A stretch of 64,000 nt of DNA from Legionella cherrii (GTDB taxonomy: Bacteria; Pseudomonadota; Gammaproteobacteria; Legionellales; Legionellaceae), in the NCBI RefSeq assembly GCF_900635815.1, contig NZ_LR134173.1:2264001-2328000 (forward strand), given 5' to 3'. The position numbers and the translations under genes are program-made. Below are positions 16,143 through 25,987 of the stretch, piece after piece (positions within the stretch are counted from its first letter, which is position 1; every line of letters begins with the position of its first letter). A model generated the notes under the pieces. The model searched no databases and was not told the origin of the DNA. It was given only the letters and a program-made list of their open reading frames with translations.

Positions 16143-17786
16143 TTATTTGTTGGTATTTAATTTGGGGAGGTTCGACAAGATTTGAGTCAGCGTATTGCTG
16201 GTGTTTTGCATCTGTGAAATTAAGAGATCCACGGCGTTCCATTGTTTATAATATCTTTTTTCAAGAGTAATGCTCCGATCATTAATGCGCTCTTGCATTT
16301 CATCTAATTGTTTTGCTTGACTATTTAATCGGTCTATTCTTTCTTCAATTTCCCCATCTTCGTCCACTAAGGACTCCAAATAGCTATCAATCAACGAGGC
16401 CAAACCATCACTAATGATAATTTGACCTCTATTTCCAGCTTGTCCTGAGAGGACGTCAATCGATAAGGTACTGTAATCCCCTGTGCCATTTAGGGTAATT
16501 CCATCTGTTGAATTAGCTAAAATGCCACCTATAGTCCCTGACATACTCACTCCAGGAGTATATTCACCTAATATAACGTCATATGCTCCTGCAGCGACTT
16601 CGGTATCCATGGAATTGATTTTGATGTTTGGATCAGTGGCTGTAATTTTTTTTGCAAATAGATTACCTATTGATTGATAATTGGTATCAATAGCCTTATC
16701 CAACATTTCTGGATCGATTTCTAATAAGCCATGCTTATCCGTGGTAATCCCCAAGTCGGCAAGACTTTGGATTGGTCCAATTGCAGTTAATGGGGTGGTG
16801 GCCAAGTTATATAGGTTGGTTTTCAACTCTCTAAGTTTACTGTCGCCTTGCAGCACCCCTTTTTTTCTGTTCTCCATATCGAAACCAGTTAAGTTGGTGA
16901 GGAATTTCATAAAATCATTATATTTTTTGACGAAATCATTAATTAAACCCTTCGCATGCTCTACATCTTTTTCCAAAGTTAAAGTGATAGTCGTTGCCGG
17001 ATCAGCTTGTTGTAGATCAAGAGTGACACCTGTTATAGCACCTTCAATTTGGTTGCTGCTCTCATTTAGTAATAATCCATTAATTTTGACTAGGCTATTT
17101 TGAGCTGCCATCGTTTGGGTTAAAGGAACATTATTCGTTGTAGGATCATAATTGAGCGCAGTTAAGCTGCCTGTAATTTGCATCGCGTAATTTTCACCTG
17201 TTTCTGATGAGGTCAAGGTTAATCTTGAACCCAGACTATCTTGTACAATCGATGCTGTTACACCCGAATTTGTGGCATTAATTGCATCGCAAATTGCAGT
17301 AAGACTGTCGTTTCCTGAAGTAATATTAATCGTTACTGGGGAGGCTGCAGTATTTTGTGTGAAGGTTGTATTGTTATTACTGTAAGTTCCGAAGTTAATG
17401 GTCATACTGCCACTGCCCACTGAGGTAGTGCTGTTGGTGAAATATCCACTGGCGAGGCTTTGTGCTTGAGCTAATTGTTGGACTTGTATTTGATATAATC
17501 CTTCAACTGCCTGCCCTGTACCAGTAATGGATGCTGAGACATATCCAGGTTCATTAATTAAGCAATTCATTTGATTGAATTCGCTAATAAAAGAAAGAGA
17601 ATTAAGTGTAGATTGAAAGGTTGATATAGCACTTTTTAATTGTCCAAAAGCAGACAACTCGGTATTAACAGAATTTAATTTTTTATCATGTTTTAGTTGT
17701 AATGGCATGAGATCCGCTTTTACCAGGCCTTCAACCATTGATTTAATGTCTAAACCTGATCCAATACCTGGAGTTGATAGACCCAT
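16143..17786 (-). CDS. fliD: Flagellar filament cap FliD (hook-associated protein 2)
   Basis: The 547-residue protein starts MGLSTPGIGSGLDIKSMVEGL, the canonical FliD N-terminus, behind AAGGGA. FliD_N is followed by Ser/Thr-rich variable domains, then the FliD_C part (LINDFVKKYNDFM, LADLGITTDKHGLLEID) and a C-terminal coiled coil (LNSQAKQLDEMQERIND). FliD caps the filament tip and folds flagellin into place. It is exported, and in flagellated pathogens it can act in adhesion. The gene is 57 bases downstream of flaG, with fliS after it. Confidence 0.95.
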   Translation of the reverse strand: MGLSTPGIGSGLDIKSMVEGLVKADLMPLQLKHDKKLNSVNTELSAFGQLKSAISTFQSTLNSLSFISEFNQMNCLINEPGYVSASITGTGQAVEGLYQIQVQQLAQAQSLASGYFTNSTTSVGSGSMTINFGTYSNNNTTFTQNTAASPVTINITSGNDSLTAICDAINATNSGVTASIVQDSLGSRLTLTSSETGENYAMQITGSLTALNYDPTTNNVPLTQTMAAQNSLVKINGLLLNESSNQIEGAITGVTLDLQQADPATTITLTLEKDVEHAKGLINDFVKKYNDFMKFLTNLTGFDMENRKKGVLQGDSKLRELKTNLYNLATTPLTAIGPIQSLADLGITTDKHGLLEIDPEMLDKAIDTNYQSIGNLFAKKITATDPNIKINSMDTEVAAGAYDVILGEYTPGVSMSGTIGGILANSTDGITLNGTGDYSTLSIDVLSGQAGNRGQIIISDGLASLIDSYLESLVDEDGEIEERIDRLNSQAKQLDEMQERINDRSITLEKRYYKQWNAVDLLISQMQNTSNTLTQILSNLPKLNTNK

Positions 17787-17843
17787 AATATTCCCTTATC
17801 TGTTGGGTAATTTCCTACGAAATTACTTTATCCATAAATTGCA

Positions 17844-18128
17844 TCAAACATGTTTATCTATAGAACCACTAATTATCCCATCAAGCAAGTGTAGTAAATG
17901 CAAATATTCGTCTGAGGGTATTTTGCGAATTATCTTATCCGAGATTTTGTCAGTGACTATAGTTTGCAGAAGACCTGTGGCATGATCTATAGCTTGCTTC
18001 GAATCAGTATCCAAATTGAGATCCGATGTGGCACATTTGGTCACGGGCCTAATGTTCTTATCCTTTAGTTTGACTGAATCTGTCTGTAGCAATTTATTAT
18101 TTGCTGGAGGAATCGATTCCATAGTCAT
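17844..18128 (-). CDS. flaG: FlaG family protein
   Basis: The 94-residue protein has an AAGGAG ribosome site. Its N-terminal half is polar and variable; the C-terminal half (TDKISDKIIRKIPSDEYLHLLHLLDG) follows the FlaG pattern of a strand with I-R-x-I-P-x-E/D-x-x-L. FlaG proteins lie between flagellin and fliD in many polar flagella and influence filament length. Here too the gene sits between flaA and fliD. No sigma-28 box lies directly upstream, so it is probably read through from flaA or from a weak promoter. Confidence 0.8.
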   Translation of the reverse strand: MTMESIPPANNKLLQTDSVKLKDKNIRPVTKCATSDLNLDTDSKQAIDHATGLLQTIVTDKISDKIIRKIPSDEYLHLLHLLDGIISGSIDKHV

Positions 18129-18181
18129 TTTTTAACTCCTTTCCCTTGATTGGTACCATTAATCATTGGGATACAAATAAG

Positions 18182-18208
18182 CCGAAAGCGGCAAAAGCCG
18201 CATTTCGG
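18182..18208 (-). terminator. Terminator-like hairpin after flaA
   Basis: CCGAAA and TTTCGG plus inner GCGGC/GCCGC with a TTTT loop form a stem of 11 pairs with one bulge, 20 bases past the flaA stop. The tract after it is CTTATTTG, modestly T-rich, so partial readthrough into flaG is possible. Confidence 0.7.
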
Positions 18209-18229
18209 TTTTTACTTCTTTTTTTACAA

Positions 18230-19651
18230 CTATCCTAACAAGGATAGAACAGATTGTGGCATCGCATTTGCTTGAGCCAACATCGCTGTTCCAGCTTGTT
18301 GCAGGATTTGGTTCTTAGTTAAATTAGCCATTTCTGCAGCATAATCAGTATCTTGAATACGGCTACGTGCAGCAGACATATTATCGGATACGTTTTCCAG
18401 GTTATTTACTGTTGCATCAAGTCGGTTTTGCAAAGCACCTAATGAAGAACGGTTGTTGGTAATACTGTCCAAAGCTGCACCAATTCTTAATATGGCTTTT
18501 TCTGCGCCGGCTTGAGTAGTAATATCGATTATATTCACTCCATTAGTATCCAAACTAATACTTGATAAACCGATATCTGCTGTTGTTCCACCCACAGTAA
18601 TGGCTTCAGGAGCACTCATAGTGATATTTCCTCGTAAAGTTGAGGCAAATGAACCACCGGTGACGCTTAATCCATTAGTACCTGCAGTGAATCCAGTACC
18701 ACTTTCTGTGACGGCAATGTTTCTTCCATCTGCTGCAGTTAAAGTCATACTTGTACCATTGAGTGTGGCCACAACACCCGTTTGTTCGCTGGATGCATTG
18801 ATTGCGTCCAAAAGGGCGTTGTTGCTTAATGCAGTAGATACGTCTTGGTTAATAAATATGTTAACCCCATTAATACTCAGGTTATAAGTATCCCCGGCTG
18901 CACCACCGATCGCACCAACAGTTGCGCTACCCGCTGTAGAAGCAGTTACTGTCAGTCCAGAGATGCCTGCTGCGTTCAGCGCCGCTGCTTTAGCAAATGC
19001 TGAAGTGCTGTCTTGTCCATTTGCTGCACCAACATAGTTTGCAGAAGAACCAATACTCACTGCTGCACTAGAGCCAAGAGCTATAGTAATATCACTTGCA
19101 GCACTGGCGCTTACTGTGCTTCCTGTTTGATAAGCAATATGACCTATATCTGCAGATGCAATACTGTTTATCGAAAATGTGATTGTTTCACCAGAGTTAG
19201 CACCAATTTGAAGTGAAGCATTAGTATATGATCCATTCAATATGGTTTGGCCGTTGAATTGGGTGTTGTGAGCGATATCATCCATCTCACTCAAAAGGTT
19301 GTTTACTTCGTTTTGTAATGCCTCACGGTTTGCTTGGCTATAGGTTCCGTTTGCAGATTGAAGTGCTAACTCTCTCATGCGTTGTAAGAGGTCAGTTGAT
19401 TCTTGCATCGCACCTTCAGCTACCTGAGCGAGTGAAATACCGTCATTAGCATTTTTCACTGCTTGATCCATACCGCGGATTTGTGAGGTCATATTTGTTG
19501 AAATTGCCAATCCTGCAGCATCATCTTTAGCACTATTAATTTTTAGACCAGATGATAATCTTTGTATCGCAGTAGCCATAGCACTACTGGATTTAGATAA
19601 GTTACGCTGCGCAAGTAACGACGGTACGTTGGTATTAATAATTTGAGCCAT
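18230..19651 (-). CDS. flaA: Flagellin FlaA
   Basis: The 473-residue protein has a typical N-terminal D0/D1 ([37 protein letters not shown]), the [18 protein letters not shown] stretch, a Ser/Ala/Gly-rich variable centre (about residues 170-370) and a conserved C-terminal D1/D0 ([20 protein letters not shown] through LSLLG). It polymerises into the filament after export by FliS. The length is close to L. pneumophila FlaA. Expression is probably driven by sigma-28 from the promoter at 19745-19771. The conserved D1 and C-terminal residues are those sensed by TLR5 and NAIP5 in other flagellins. Confidence 0.96.
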   Translation of the reverse strand: MAQIINTNVPSLLAQRNLSKSSSAMATAIQRLSSGLKINSAKDDAAGLAISTNMTSQIRGMDQAVKNANDGISLAQVAEGAMQESTDLLQRMRELALQSANGTYSQANREALQNEVNNLLSEMDDIAHNTQFNGQTILNGSYTNASLQIGANSGETITFSINSIASADIGHIAYQTGSTVSASAASDITIALGSSAAVSIGSSANYVGAANGQDSTSAFAKAAALNAAGISGLTVTASTAGSATVGAIGGAAGDTYNLSINGVNIFINQDVSTALSNNALLDAINASSEQTGVVATLNGTSMTLTAADGRNIAVTESGTGFTAGTNGLSVTGGSFASTLRGNITMSAPEAITVGGTTADIGLSSISLDTNGVNIIDITTQAGAEKAILRIGAALDSITNNRSSLGALQNRLDATVNNLENVSDNMSAARSRIQDTDYAAEMANLTKNQILQQAGTAMLAQANAMPQSVLSLLG

Positions 19652-20026
19652 AATTATAGTCTCCTCAGACCTGAATCCCTGGTTTGGGACGTTTGTTATT
19701 TGGTAAATTCCTTTTTACATGCAAATTCACCGTACGCAAAAAGGTTATCGGACACAATGCGAAAAACTTTAGGCTTATACCTGTTTTTTTTCAAAAAAAT
19801 GGAAAATTTGTTGATTAAAATGAACGAGTTGTATTTTTGTTCAATTCGTTTTTGTTTCTATTATTTAGTTTTTTTGTTGTTCTGTGCGAGATATGAAGAA
19901 GTCAGTTTGATAACAGGCCACCCATCACCCATTTTTTTAAGAAAAGAAGCAGGGATACTTGATATGGATTTAAGAATATTTTTTTCTGTGTATAATATTG
20001 TGATTCTATAATATTAGGTTCCAATT
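19652..20026. other. Divergent regulatory gap between flaA and accD
   Basis: The gap contains the flaA sigma-28 promoter and, near accD, two TATAAT words (about 19991 and 20006) that could be -10 boxes. I could not pair either with a good -35. An open frame across 19643-20011 on the plus strand is rejected. Confidence 0.6.
19745..19771 (-). promoter_or_regulatory. Sigma-28 (FliA) promoter of flaA
   Basis: On the minus strand TAAAGTTT, 11 bases, then TCCGATAA matches the FliA consensus (TAAAGTTT-N11-GCCGATAA) at all but one position. The -10 ends 94 bases before the flaA ATG, leaving a leader of average length. Confidence 0.92.
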
Positions 20027-20914
20027 ATGAGTTGGTTTAAAAAATTATTGCCTTCAAGAGTGAGTACAGACTCTTCTCAAAAAAAAGGAGTTCCTGAGGG
20101 TTTATGGCTTAAATGTTCAGGTTGCAATGAAGTTCTCTATAGCACTGAATTAGAAAGAAATTTAATGGTCTGCCCATCCTGTAACTTTCATCACAGGATT
20201 TCCGCACGTGTCCGAATCCAACAATTTCTCGATGAGGGTGGCCAAGAAGAAATCGCTGCATCATTGGAACCACAAGACCGCTTAAAATTTAGGGATTCAA
20301 AAAAATATAAAGATAGAATTTCACAAGCTCAAAAAGCAACTGGTGAGAAAGAAGCTTTGATAATTGTCAAAGGAACCTTGTTGCAGCAGCCTGTAGTTGT
20401 TGGTTCTTTTGAATTCAATTTTATGGGGGGCTCCATGGGAGCTACAGTAGGGGAGAAATTTGTTCGTGCAATTCAAGTTGCAACAGCAGAACAAAGACCC
20501 TATGTTTGCTTTACTGCAAGCGGTGGCGCACGAATGCAAGAAGGACTTTTTTCTTTGATGCAAATGGCTAAAACTTCAGCAGCTCTAGCAAAATTTGCAG
20601 AGCTTGGATTGCCTTTTATTGTGGTTCTGACTGATCCAACAATGGGAGGGGTTTCTGCAAGTTTTGCAAGTCTTGGTGATGTGATCATTGCTGAACCGAA
20701 TGCACTAATTGGTTTTGCTGGTCCACGGGTTATTGAGCAAACCGTAAGACAGACATTACCTGAAGGGTTTCAGCGAAGTGAGTTCTTGTTAGAACATGGA
20801 CATATTGACATGATTCTTGAACGGAAAGATATCCGTCCAGTCGTTGCAGAGTTGATATCTAAATTAACGCGCAAAGGCGCAGGTGATTCAGTTGCCAAAG
20901 TTACCTCATATTAG
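20027..20914 (+). CDS. accD: Acetyl-CoA carboxylase carboxyltransferase subunit beta
   Basis: The 295-residue protein opens with [10 protein letters not shown] and a four-Cys zinc ribbon (CSGCNEV, then VCPSCNFH). The carboxyltransferase core follows ([68 protein letters not shown]). It transfers the carboxyl group from biotin to acetyl-CoA to form malonyl-CoA, with AccA, which is encoded elsewhere. The accD-folC-dedD-cvpA order is the same as in E. coli. folC overlaps its 3' end. Confidence 0.97.
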   Translation: MSWFKKLLPSRVSTDSSQKKGVPEGLWLKCSGCNEVLYSTELERNLMVCPSCNFHHRISARVRIQQFLDEGGQEEIAASLEPQDRLKFRDSKKYKDRISQAQKATGEKEALIIVKGTLLQQPVVVGSFEFNFMGGSMGATVGEKFVRAIQVATAEQRPYVCFTASGGARMQEGLFSLMQMAKTSAALAKFAELGLPFIVVLTDPTMGGVSASFASLGDVIIAEPNALIGFAGPRVIEQTVRQTLPEGFQRSEFLLEHGHIDMILERKDIRPVVAELISKLTRKGAGDSVAKVTSY

Positions 20915-22202
20915 ACCCCTTATAGCGTTTCAAAAGAAATCTATCGATGAGTGGTTATATGATTTAGAAACTAGAAATACACAAGAGATACAACTCGGTT
21001 TAACACGTATTATGGAAGTTGCGCAAAAATTAAGCCTGCAACTTCCAGGTTGTCCAGTCATTACTGTTGCTGGGACTAATGGAAAAGGTTCAACGGTAAC
21101 ATCTCTTGAAACAATTTATCATGTTGCAGGATATAAGGTAGGTGCCTATACCTCACCTCATCTTATTCAATTTAATGAACGTATTCGTGTTAATTTAACT
21201 CCCATTTCTGATGATGATTTATGTCAGGCTTTTAGTGTTATTGAAGAAATTCGTGGAGAAACTCTTCTAACTTACTTTGAAATGACCACTTTGGCTGCAT
21301 TGTGGTATTTCAAAAAAATGGACTTAGATATTGTAATTCTTGAAGTTGGATTGGGAGGGCGCTTGGATGCTACCAATATTGTTGATGCGGAATTGTCTAT
21401 TATTACTACAATTGATTTTGACCATCAAGATTATTTAGGTACTACGCTTGACGCGATTGGTTATGAGAAGGCAGGGATAATTCGCACTGGTAAACCCTTT
21501 ATTTATGGGGATATTAGTCCACCTACCTCAATCATTGATGTTGCGATGCAACTTACTGCACCCGCTTATTTTCTTGGACAAGAATTTTCGATTCAAGAAC
21601 AAGACTCTGTCTGGAGTCTTCATTATAATGAAAAACTTAAACTTGCTTCTGTTTATGGATTGCCTAAACCTTCAATACAATTGAAGTCCGCAGCAGCTGC
21701 AATGACTGCTTGTCAGTTGCTAGCACATGATTTGCCGGTGACGCATAGCCATTTTCAAGTTGCAATGCAGCGTATTTTTATTCCTGGACGTTTGCAATTG
21801 CATAAGGACACCGTGAGTACATTATTTGATGTGTCTCATAATCCTCAATCGGTAAAATTGCTAGCAGATACTTTATGCACATTAAAAAAAGCAAAAGTAC
21901 ATGCGGTATTCTCAGCTTTAAAAGATAAAGATATTTTGGGTTTGATTCGACCATTAAAGGATTGCGTTGACTGGTGGTATCCTGCACAATTGGATAGCAA
22001 ACGTGCTGCCAGTGCGGATTTGTTGCTTACATTTTTTAAGGATGCAGAAATTCCTGTGGATATTTGTTATAATGACCCACTTGTAGCCTTTGAAACTGCA
22101 TTGAAGCAAGCTAAACCTGGTGACTTAATTGTTGTTTATGGGTCATTTTTTACTGTGAGTCATGTTATGGCTAATAGGAGATTCAATGAAATTAGTAATT
22201 GA
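20883..22202 (+). CDS. folC: Bifunctional folylpolyglutamate/dihydrofolate synthase
   Basis: The 439-residue frame begins with a GTG inside the last codons of accD. Later starts inside the overlap are possible. The P-loop is [10 protein letters not shown], and the family features [53 protein letters not shown] and FDVSHNPQS are all present. FolC adds glutamate to folates and makes dihydrofolate from dihydropteroate. It overlaps both neighbours (32 bases with accD, 17 with the SPOR gene), which implies co-translation. Confidence 0.95.
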   Translation: MIQLPKLPHIRPLIAFQKKSIDEWLYDLETRNTQEIQLGLTRIMEVAQKLSLQLPGCPVITVAGTNGKGSTVTSLETIYHVAGYKVGAYTSPHLIQFNERIRVNLTPISDDDLCQAFSVIEEIRGETLLTYFEMTTLAALWYFKKMDLDIVILEVGLGGRLDATNIVDAELSIITTIDFDHQDYLGTTLDAIGYEKAGIIRTGKPFIYGDISPPTSIIDVAMQLTAPAYFLGQEFSIQEQDSVWSLHYNEKLKLASVYGLPKPSIQLKSAAAAMTACQLLAHDLPVTHSHFQVAMQRIFIPGRLQLHKDTVSTLFDVSHNPQSVKLLADTLCTLKKAKVHAVFSALKDKDILGLIRPLKDCVDWWYPAQLDSKRAASADLLLTFFKDAEIPVDICYNDPLVAFETALKQAKPGDLIVVYGSFFTVSHVMANRRFNEISN

Positions 22203-22977
22203 TGAGAAGCTAAAGCATCGTTTAGTTGGTGTGGCTGTTGTTTTATCATTAGGAGCAATTTTTCTTCCTGCGATGATGAAAAAGTCGAGCCAACGTCTTG
22301 AAAATAATTTTAGTGTCAATGTGCAGTTACCCCCCAAACCAACAACTCCTAATGTCGTAATGACAAATGAAAAGGAGATGTTTAAAACCATAAAAGTAGC
22401 TAAGATTGAAACTCCTGATTTGGGGCAAAAAGGCTCCGATCTTGGTAAGGACGATTTTATTCAATCCATTCAAGTGGCTGATAATGCAGCTGTGGATGCT
22501 GCTGTTCCTGTTGCTAAAGCAGCGTCAATGCCTAAGGTCGCATCGAACCCTAAAGTTGATGCAATAGCCAAACCAATTGAATTGGCATTGAGTAATGCAG
22601 CAAATAACGTAGTTAAAAAGCAAGTCAAAGCCATGCCCACTAAACCGGTTCGGCCTGTTGCACGGGTAGAAGTGAAGCGGAAAAATAAACCGAATGTAGC
22701 AAGGGCAAATACAAATACCACACGTTTAAATAAGAAAGATATTTATGCAGTTCAATTGGCTTCGTTTTCACAATTGAATAATGCCCAAGCTTTAGTTAAT
22801 AAATTACGCAGCAAGGGTTATAAGGCAAATTATATCAAAACTAATGGAAGACAAGGGGCTATTTATAAAGTCTATGCAGGACATTCACCGGTTAAAAGTG
22901 ATGTGATGAAATTAAAAAATCAATTAGCAAGTGCCATGCAGCTGAATGGCTTTGTGGTTCATACCGGAGTGAGCTAA
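22186..22977 (+). CDS. SPOR domain protein, DedD-like
   Basis: The 263-residue protein starts at ATG 22186 behind AGGAGA. A single membrane segment lies near residues 8-27 (HRLVGVAVVLSLGAIFLPAMM) with a short cytosolic end. A long Ala/Lys/Pro-rich periplasmic linker follows, then a C-terminal SPOR domain (YAVQLASFSQLNNAQALVNKL and YKVYAGHSPVKSD). The layout and location between folC and cvpA match E. coli DedD, which binds denuded septal glycans at division. The frame could begin earlier, at 22162, but without a ribosome site. Confidence 0.85.
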   Translation: MKLVIDEKLKHRLVGVAVVLSLGAIFLPAMMKKSSQRLENNFSVNVQLPPKPTTPNVVMTNEKEMFKTIKVAKIETPDLGQKGSDLGKDDFIQSIQVADNAAVDAAVPVAKAASMPKVASNPKVDAIAKPIELALSNAANNVVKKQVKAMPTKPVRPVARVEVKRKNKPNVARANTNTTRLNKKDIYAVQLASFSQLNNAQALVNKLRSKGYKANYIKTNGRQGAIYKVYAGHSPVKSDVMKLKNQLASAMQLNGFVVHTGVS

Positions 22978-23519
22978 TGCAAGCACAATGGGTTGATATT
23001 ATTTTAATAATAGTAATTGGCTTATCCACTATAACCGGTTTACTCAGGGGATTTATTAAAGAATTTATTGCCTTAGGGGTATGGGTGCTAGCTATTTGGG
23101 CAGGTTATAACTACTCAAACGCACTTAATCCCTATTTACAACCTTATATTCAAGATCCCTCAATTCGTAGCATAGCTGGTTTTGTTATTATTGTTCTTGG
23201 TGTTTTAATTACAGGTGGTATCGCTAATGCGATACTTGGCCTCTTTTTAAGGGGTAGTGGCCTGGGGGCTATGGATAAAGTTTTAGGCGGGATGTTTGGT
23301 TTTGCTCGCGGGGTTCTTATTCTTTCACTTGTCTTCGCAGTACTCAGTATGACCTCATTGCCTTATCAACAATATGTTCAAACTTCCAGGGTTTATAATC
23401 AACTTTTACCTGTTATAAACTGGATTTCTGGATATTTACCAGGACTTATAAATAAAGCGAAACAGACAGTATCGGTAAATGAATCCTTTAAGCTTATTGA
23501 TATAGTCCCTGAGTCTTAA
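22977..23519 (+). CDS. cvpA: CvpA family membrane protein
   Basis: The 180-residue protein has four membrane segments. Its start ([25 protein letters not shown]), [11 protein letters not shown], and [20 protein letters not shown] are CvpA signatures. CvpA is needed for colicin V production and bile or stress tolerance in enterobacteria, but its molecular role is unclear. The ATG shares a base with the previous stop (TAATG), so the two are coupled. Its 3' end overlaps the convergent nadD by 26 bases. purF, next in E. coli, is not here. Confidence 0.9.
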   Translation: MQAQWVDIILIIVIGLSTITGLLRGFIKEFIALGVWVLAIWAGYNYSNALNPYLQPYIQDPSIRSIAGFVIIVLGVLITGGIANAILGLFLRGSGLGAMDKVLGGMFGFARGVLILSLVFAVLSMTSLPYQQYVQTSRVYNQLLPVINWISGYLPGLINKAKQTVSVNESFKLIDIVPES

Positions 23520-24129
23520 TGTATTCATAGACTGCTTCAGGGAGCTTGTTTTTTACATCAGCTCCCTTTTTTATTCCTTCACGAATCGACGTGGATGAAA
23601 TTTCATAGTGACCCGCATCAAATAAAAAAACTCTTCCAGCATGAGCGCTTAAAAAGTCATCTTTGTTTTTAACTTCATACTGTTCCAAAAAATTTTTCAT
23701 CATTACCGGAATGGGTTGGCTGGAAAACTCAGATCGATTGATTACCAACAAGTTAGCTAAAGTAATAATTTTCTCCCATTGATACCAATTGGGTAATGAG
23801 ATAAAAGCATCATAGCCAATAATTAACGTTATGGATGAGTTAGAATATTCCATCCGGAAGCTTTTCAATGTTTCAACCATATAGGATGGAGTATCTCGTT
23901 CTACTTCACGTAAATCGAGACTAAAGTAAGGCATTTTTTTTATTGCCAATTTAATCATTTCTATTCTTTGATTATTATTGGCGAGAGTAGGGGGCTTTAT
24001 TGTTGGTGTTTTACAAGGAAGAAAAATATAGGAATCAAAATTAAAATACTTTTGGATAATCATGCTAGCTTGTAAATGACCATTGTGTATCGGATCAAAT
24101 GTACCACCTAAAATAGCTATGCTGTGCAT
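23494..24129 (-). CDS. nadD: Nicotinate-nucleotide adenylyltransferase
   Basis: The 211-residue protein has the nucleotidyltransferase [11 protein letters not shown] motif at its start and [12 protein letters not shown] near its end, both diagnostic for NadD. It adenylates nicotinate mononucleotide to deamido-NAD in the cytosol. It overlaps holA by 13 bases in the conserved leuS-lptE-holA-nadD order, and its end overlaps the convergent cvpA. Confidence 0.95.
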   Translation of the reverse strand: MHSIAILGGTFDPIHNGHLQASMIIQKYFNFDSYIFLPCKTPTIKPPTLANNNQRIEMIKLAIKKMPYFSLDLREVERDTPSYMVETLKSFRMEYSNSSITLIIGYDAFISLPNWYQWEKIITLANLLVINRSEFSSQPIPVMMKNFLEQYEVKNKDDFLSAHAGRVFLFDAGHYEISSTSIREGIKKGADVKNKLPEAVYEYIKTQGLYQ

Positions 24130-25142
24130 ACGTCACCTATTAAATTTCCCAGACAGAGTGATAGAGCAGCATTTTCAAGGGAACTCCATACTAGAGTATT
24201 GAGATTTGATTTAATTCGTTCGTCTATGGAATAACAGTAGCGATGAAGTTGCTGTAACATGGTCTTATTGAGTCGATTACAACACGCTTTATAAAGATTA
24301 ACGCGCTGGGGCCAAATTTTAAGTTGACTGCAAGCACTTTGAGCATCAATTTGTTGTTCCATTAAATAGGACAATTGCATGATTAAGCGTATTTCTTGAC
24401 TGATGATCCACAGAACTAAAGTGGCTTCGGTCTTATTATTTGCTGCATGACGTAAAATCTGAATCGCTTTATCACTTTGACCTAGCAGACACGCCTCAAC
24501 GAGTTCAAAAAGATCATGATCGCATTGATTGGACAAATGCTCTAATGCTTGTTGTGCATCTACTTTACTGTTGGGAGCACAAGATAAGGCTATTTTTTCA
24601 ATAACTTGGGAACAAGCCAGCATATTTCCCTGGGTGTATTGATGAATTAACTCAGGAACCTGAGGATCATAGCTCATCGAGTTTTTCTTTAATTGTACGG
24701 CAATCCAACTTTTGATTGCCTCCGAATTCAGTGGGTAGGCTAGTGTAAGAATGGCCTGCTCATGAGAAGATAACCATTGTAATTGCTTCGCAGGTACATT
24801 GGGCGCCCTAATAACAATAAAGCAACGTGAATTTACCGAATTAAGGTATTCAGAAAGAATTTTTTTTCCAGTAGTATCTATTGATTTTTTATCATAGAAA
24901 ATATTTAAGAGTACTGTTTCTGAAAATAAGGAGTAGCTGTTTGCTTCTTCCTTTACAATACTCCAATCGTCCACTGATTGGATCGATATGATTTTTTCAT
25001 CATAATTATAATTTCTTTTAATTGCTGATTTTATGGTTATTAAAGAATCTTCCAGCAAGTAATTATCCTGCCCAATAATTATGTAGAGCGGTGCAATTTT
25101 TTTTTGTACTTGTTGAGCAAGCAATTGTTGTCTGATTTGCAT
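24117..25142 (-). CDS. holA: DNA polymerase III subunit delta
   Basis: The 341-residue protein follows the DNA_pol3_delta plan: an opening with [16 protein letters not shown], a central AAA-like lid region ([21 protein letters not shown]) and the C-terminal helical collar ([20 protein letters not shown]). Delta opens the beta sliding clamp within the clamp loader. Its place after lptE and before nadD supports it. A 250-base gap with a palindromic repeat separates it from lptE. Confidence 0.9.
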   Translation of the reverse strand: MQIRQQLLAQQVQKKIAPLYIIIGQDNYLLEDSLITIKSAIKRNYNYDEKIISIQSVDDWSIVKEEANSYSLFSETVLLNIFYDKKSIDTTGKKILSEYLNSVNSRCFIVIRAPNVPAKQLQWLSSHEQAILTLAYPLNSEAIKSWIAVQLKKNSMSYDPQVPELIHQYTQGNMLACSQVIEKIALSCAPNSKVDAQQALEHLSNQCDHDLFELVEACLLGQSDKAIQILRHAANNKTEATLVLWIISQEIRLIMQLSYLMEQQIDAQSACSQLKIWPQRVNLYKACCNRLNKTMLQQLHRYCYSIDERIKSNLNTLVWSSLENAALSLCLGNLIGDVCTA

Positions 25143-25229
25143 GATAATTTAGCTTAAGCCTGTGTATGTGATATTGGATGAAGAACAGTGTGCGACTCAT
25201 GGTGAGAGCATAGCCTGAAAACTTTTGCC

Positions 25230-25309
25230 GTCATCCTGAGAGCATCGAGGGAGCTCCATGCTATAGCAGAGTGTTACGATGGGAGATCCCTCGTTCCACT
25301 CGGGATGAC
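25230..25309. repeat. Dispersed palindromic repeat, copy 2
   Basis: It runs from GTCATCCTGAGAGCATCGAGG to CACTCGGGATGAC, with TGTTACGATGGGAGATC in the middle. It lies inside the lptE-holA gap. A fragment of the second repeat family (TTCGCTGCATCCAGGCTAC) follows directly. Confidence 0.75.
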
Positions 25310-25390
25310 GTGAATTTCCGTTCGCTGCATCCAGGCTACAATACCTCCAATATCTCCTGTGGTACTTTTCCCCTCTCCAGACTAACTTTT

Positions 25391-25987
25391 TTATCTGGGT
25401 GGAGGAGGGGGTAAACGACCAAGTCGATAAATAATTTGGGTCACTGCATCTTGCTTCATTTCTCCAATTAAAATACTTTCTTCATCTTTAGAGCCAAGAA
25501 TTCGGTCATTATTTAATGTAAGTTCTCGAGAAATATTGATTTGGCCAGGAACCTCTACAACCTGACCCGCGCGTGTTTTCAAAGCAAATAATACGGTTAG
25601 GGTTAAAGTATATTGCCTAGGATTCGTGCTTGCTCCAACACTGATAATCTGTTGTTGCAGGTTTACTTCATTAATCATCAGCCAATATTGCGCACGAGAA
25701 GGATCCGGATTAACTTCAATTTTTGATCCCTCAAGTCGGGACTCGAGTATTGAGATAAATTGCTTGTCATTATTCTCAGAAATAATGGCTACATTGTTAA
25801 GCCAACTCGGTGTATTGCTTATGCCTCGTAGATGAAAACCACATGCTGAGAGTAATAAAACGAGTATAAAAGGCAGGGTAGTGCGCAAAGTTGAAAAGGG
25901 GCGTATTTGTTGCTTTTGATGTCCCGCAGATTGTTCCTGAAGACGATGCGGGACATTGGAAGAAGAATCAGAATAATGATGCTTCAT
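25391..25987 (-). CDS. lptE: LPS-assembly lipoprotein LptE
   Basis: The 198-residue frame starts with an ATG that overlaps the leuS stop. A lipobox LLSACG (Cys at residue 49) and FHLRG just after it are the LptE hallmark. LptE plugs the LptD barrel that inserts LPS in the outer membrane. The 33 residues before the hydrophobic stretch are polar and unusual for a lipoprotein signal. A TTG at codon 34 would give a textbook signal peptide, but it has no ribosome site, so the upstream ATG is kept with doubt. It ends in GRLPPPPPR. Confidence 0.88.
   Translation of the reverse strand: MKHHYSDSSSNVPHRLQEQSAGHQKQQIRPFSTLRTTLPFILVLLLSACGFHLRGISNTPSWLNNVAIISENNDKQFISILESRLEGSKIEVNPDPSRAQYWLMINEVNLQQQIISVGASTNPRQYTLTLTVLFALKTRAGQVVEVPGQINISRELTLNNDRILGSKDEESILIGEMKQDAVTQIIYRLGRLPPPPPR

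Noticed and set aside
16681..17103. Open frame of 140 codons opposite fliD
   Set aside because: It is antisense to a well-conserved gene with normal codon use; long antisense frames are expected there.
19643..20011. Open frame of 122 codons on the plus strand between flaA and accD
   Set aside because: It begins inside flaA on the other strand, covers the flaA sigma-28 promoter, is Phe/Leu/Tyr-rich as expected for random AT-rich DNA and has no ribosome site.
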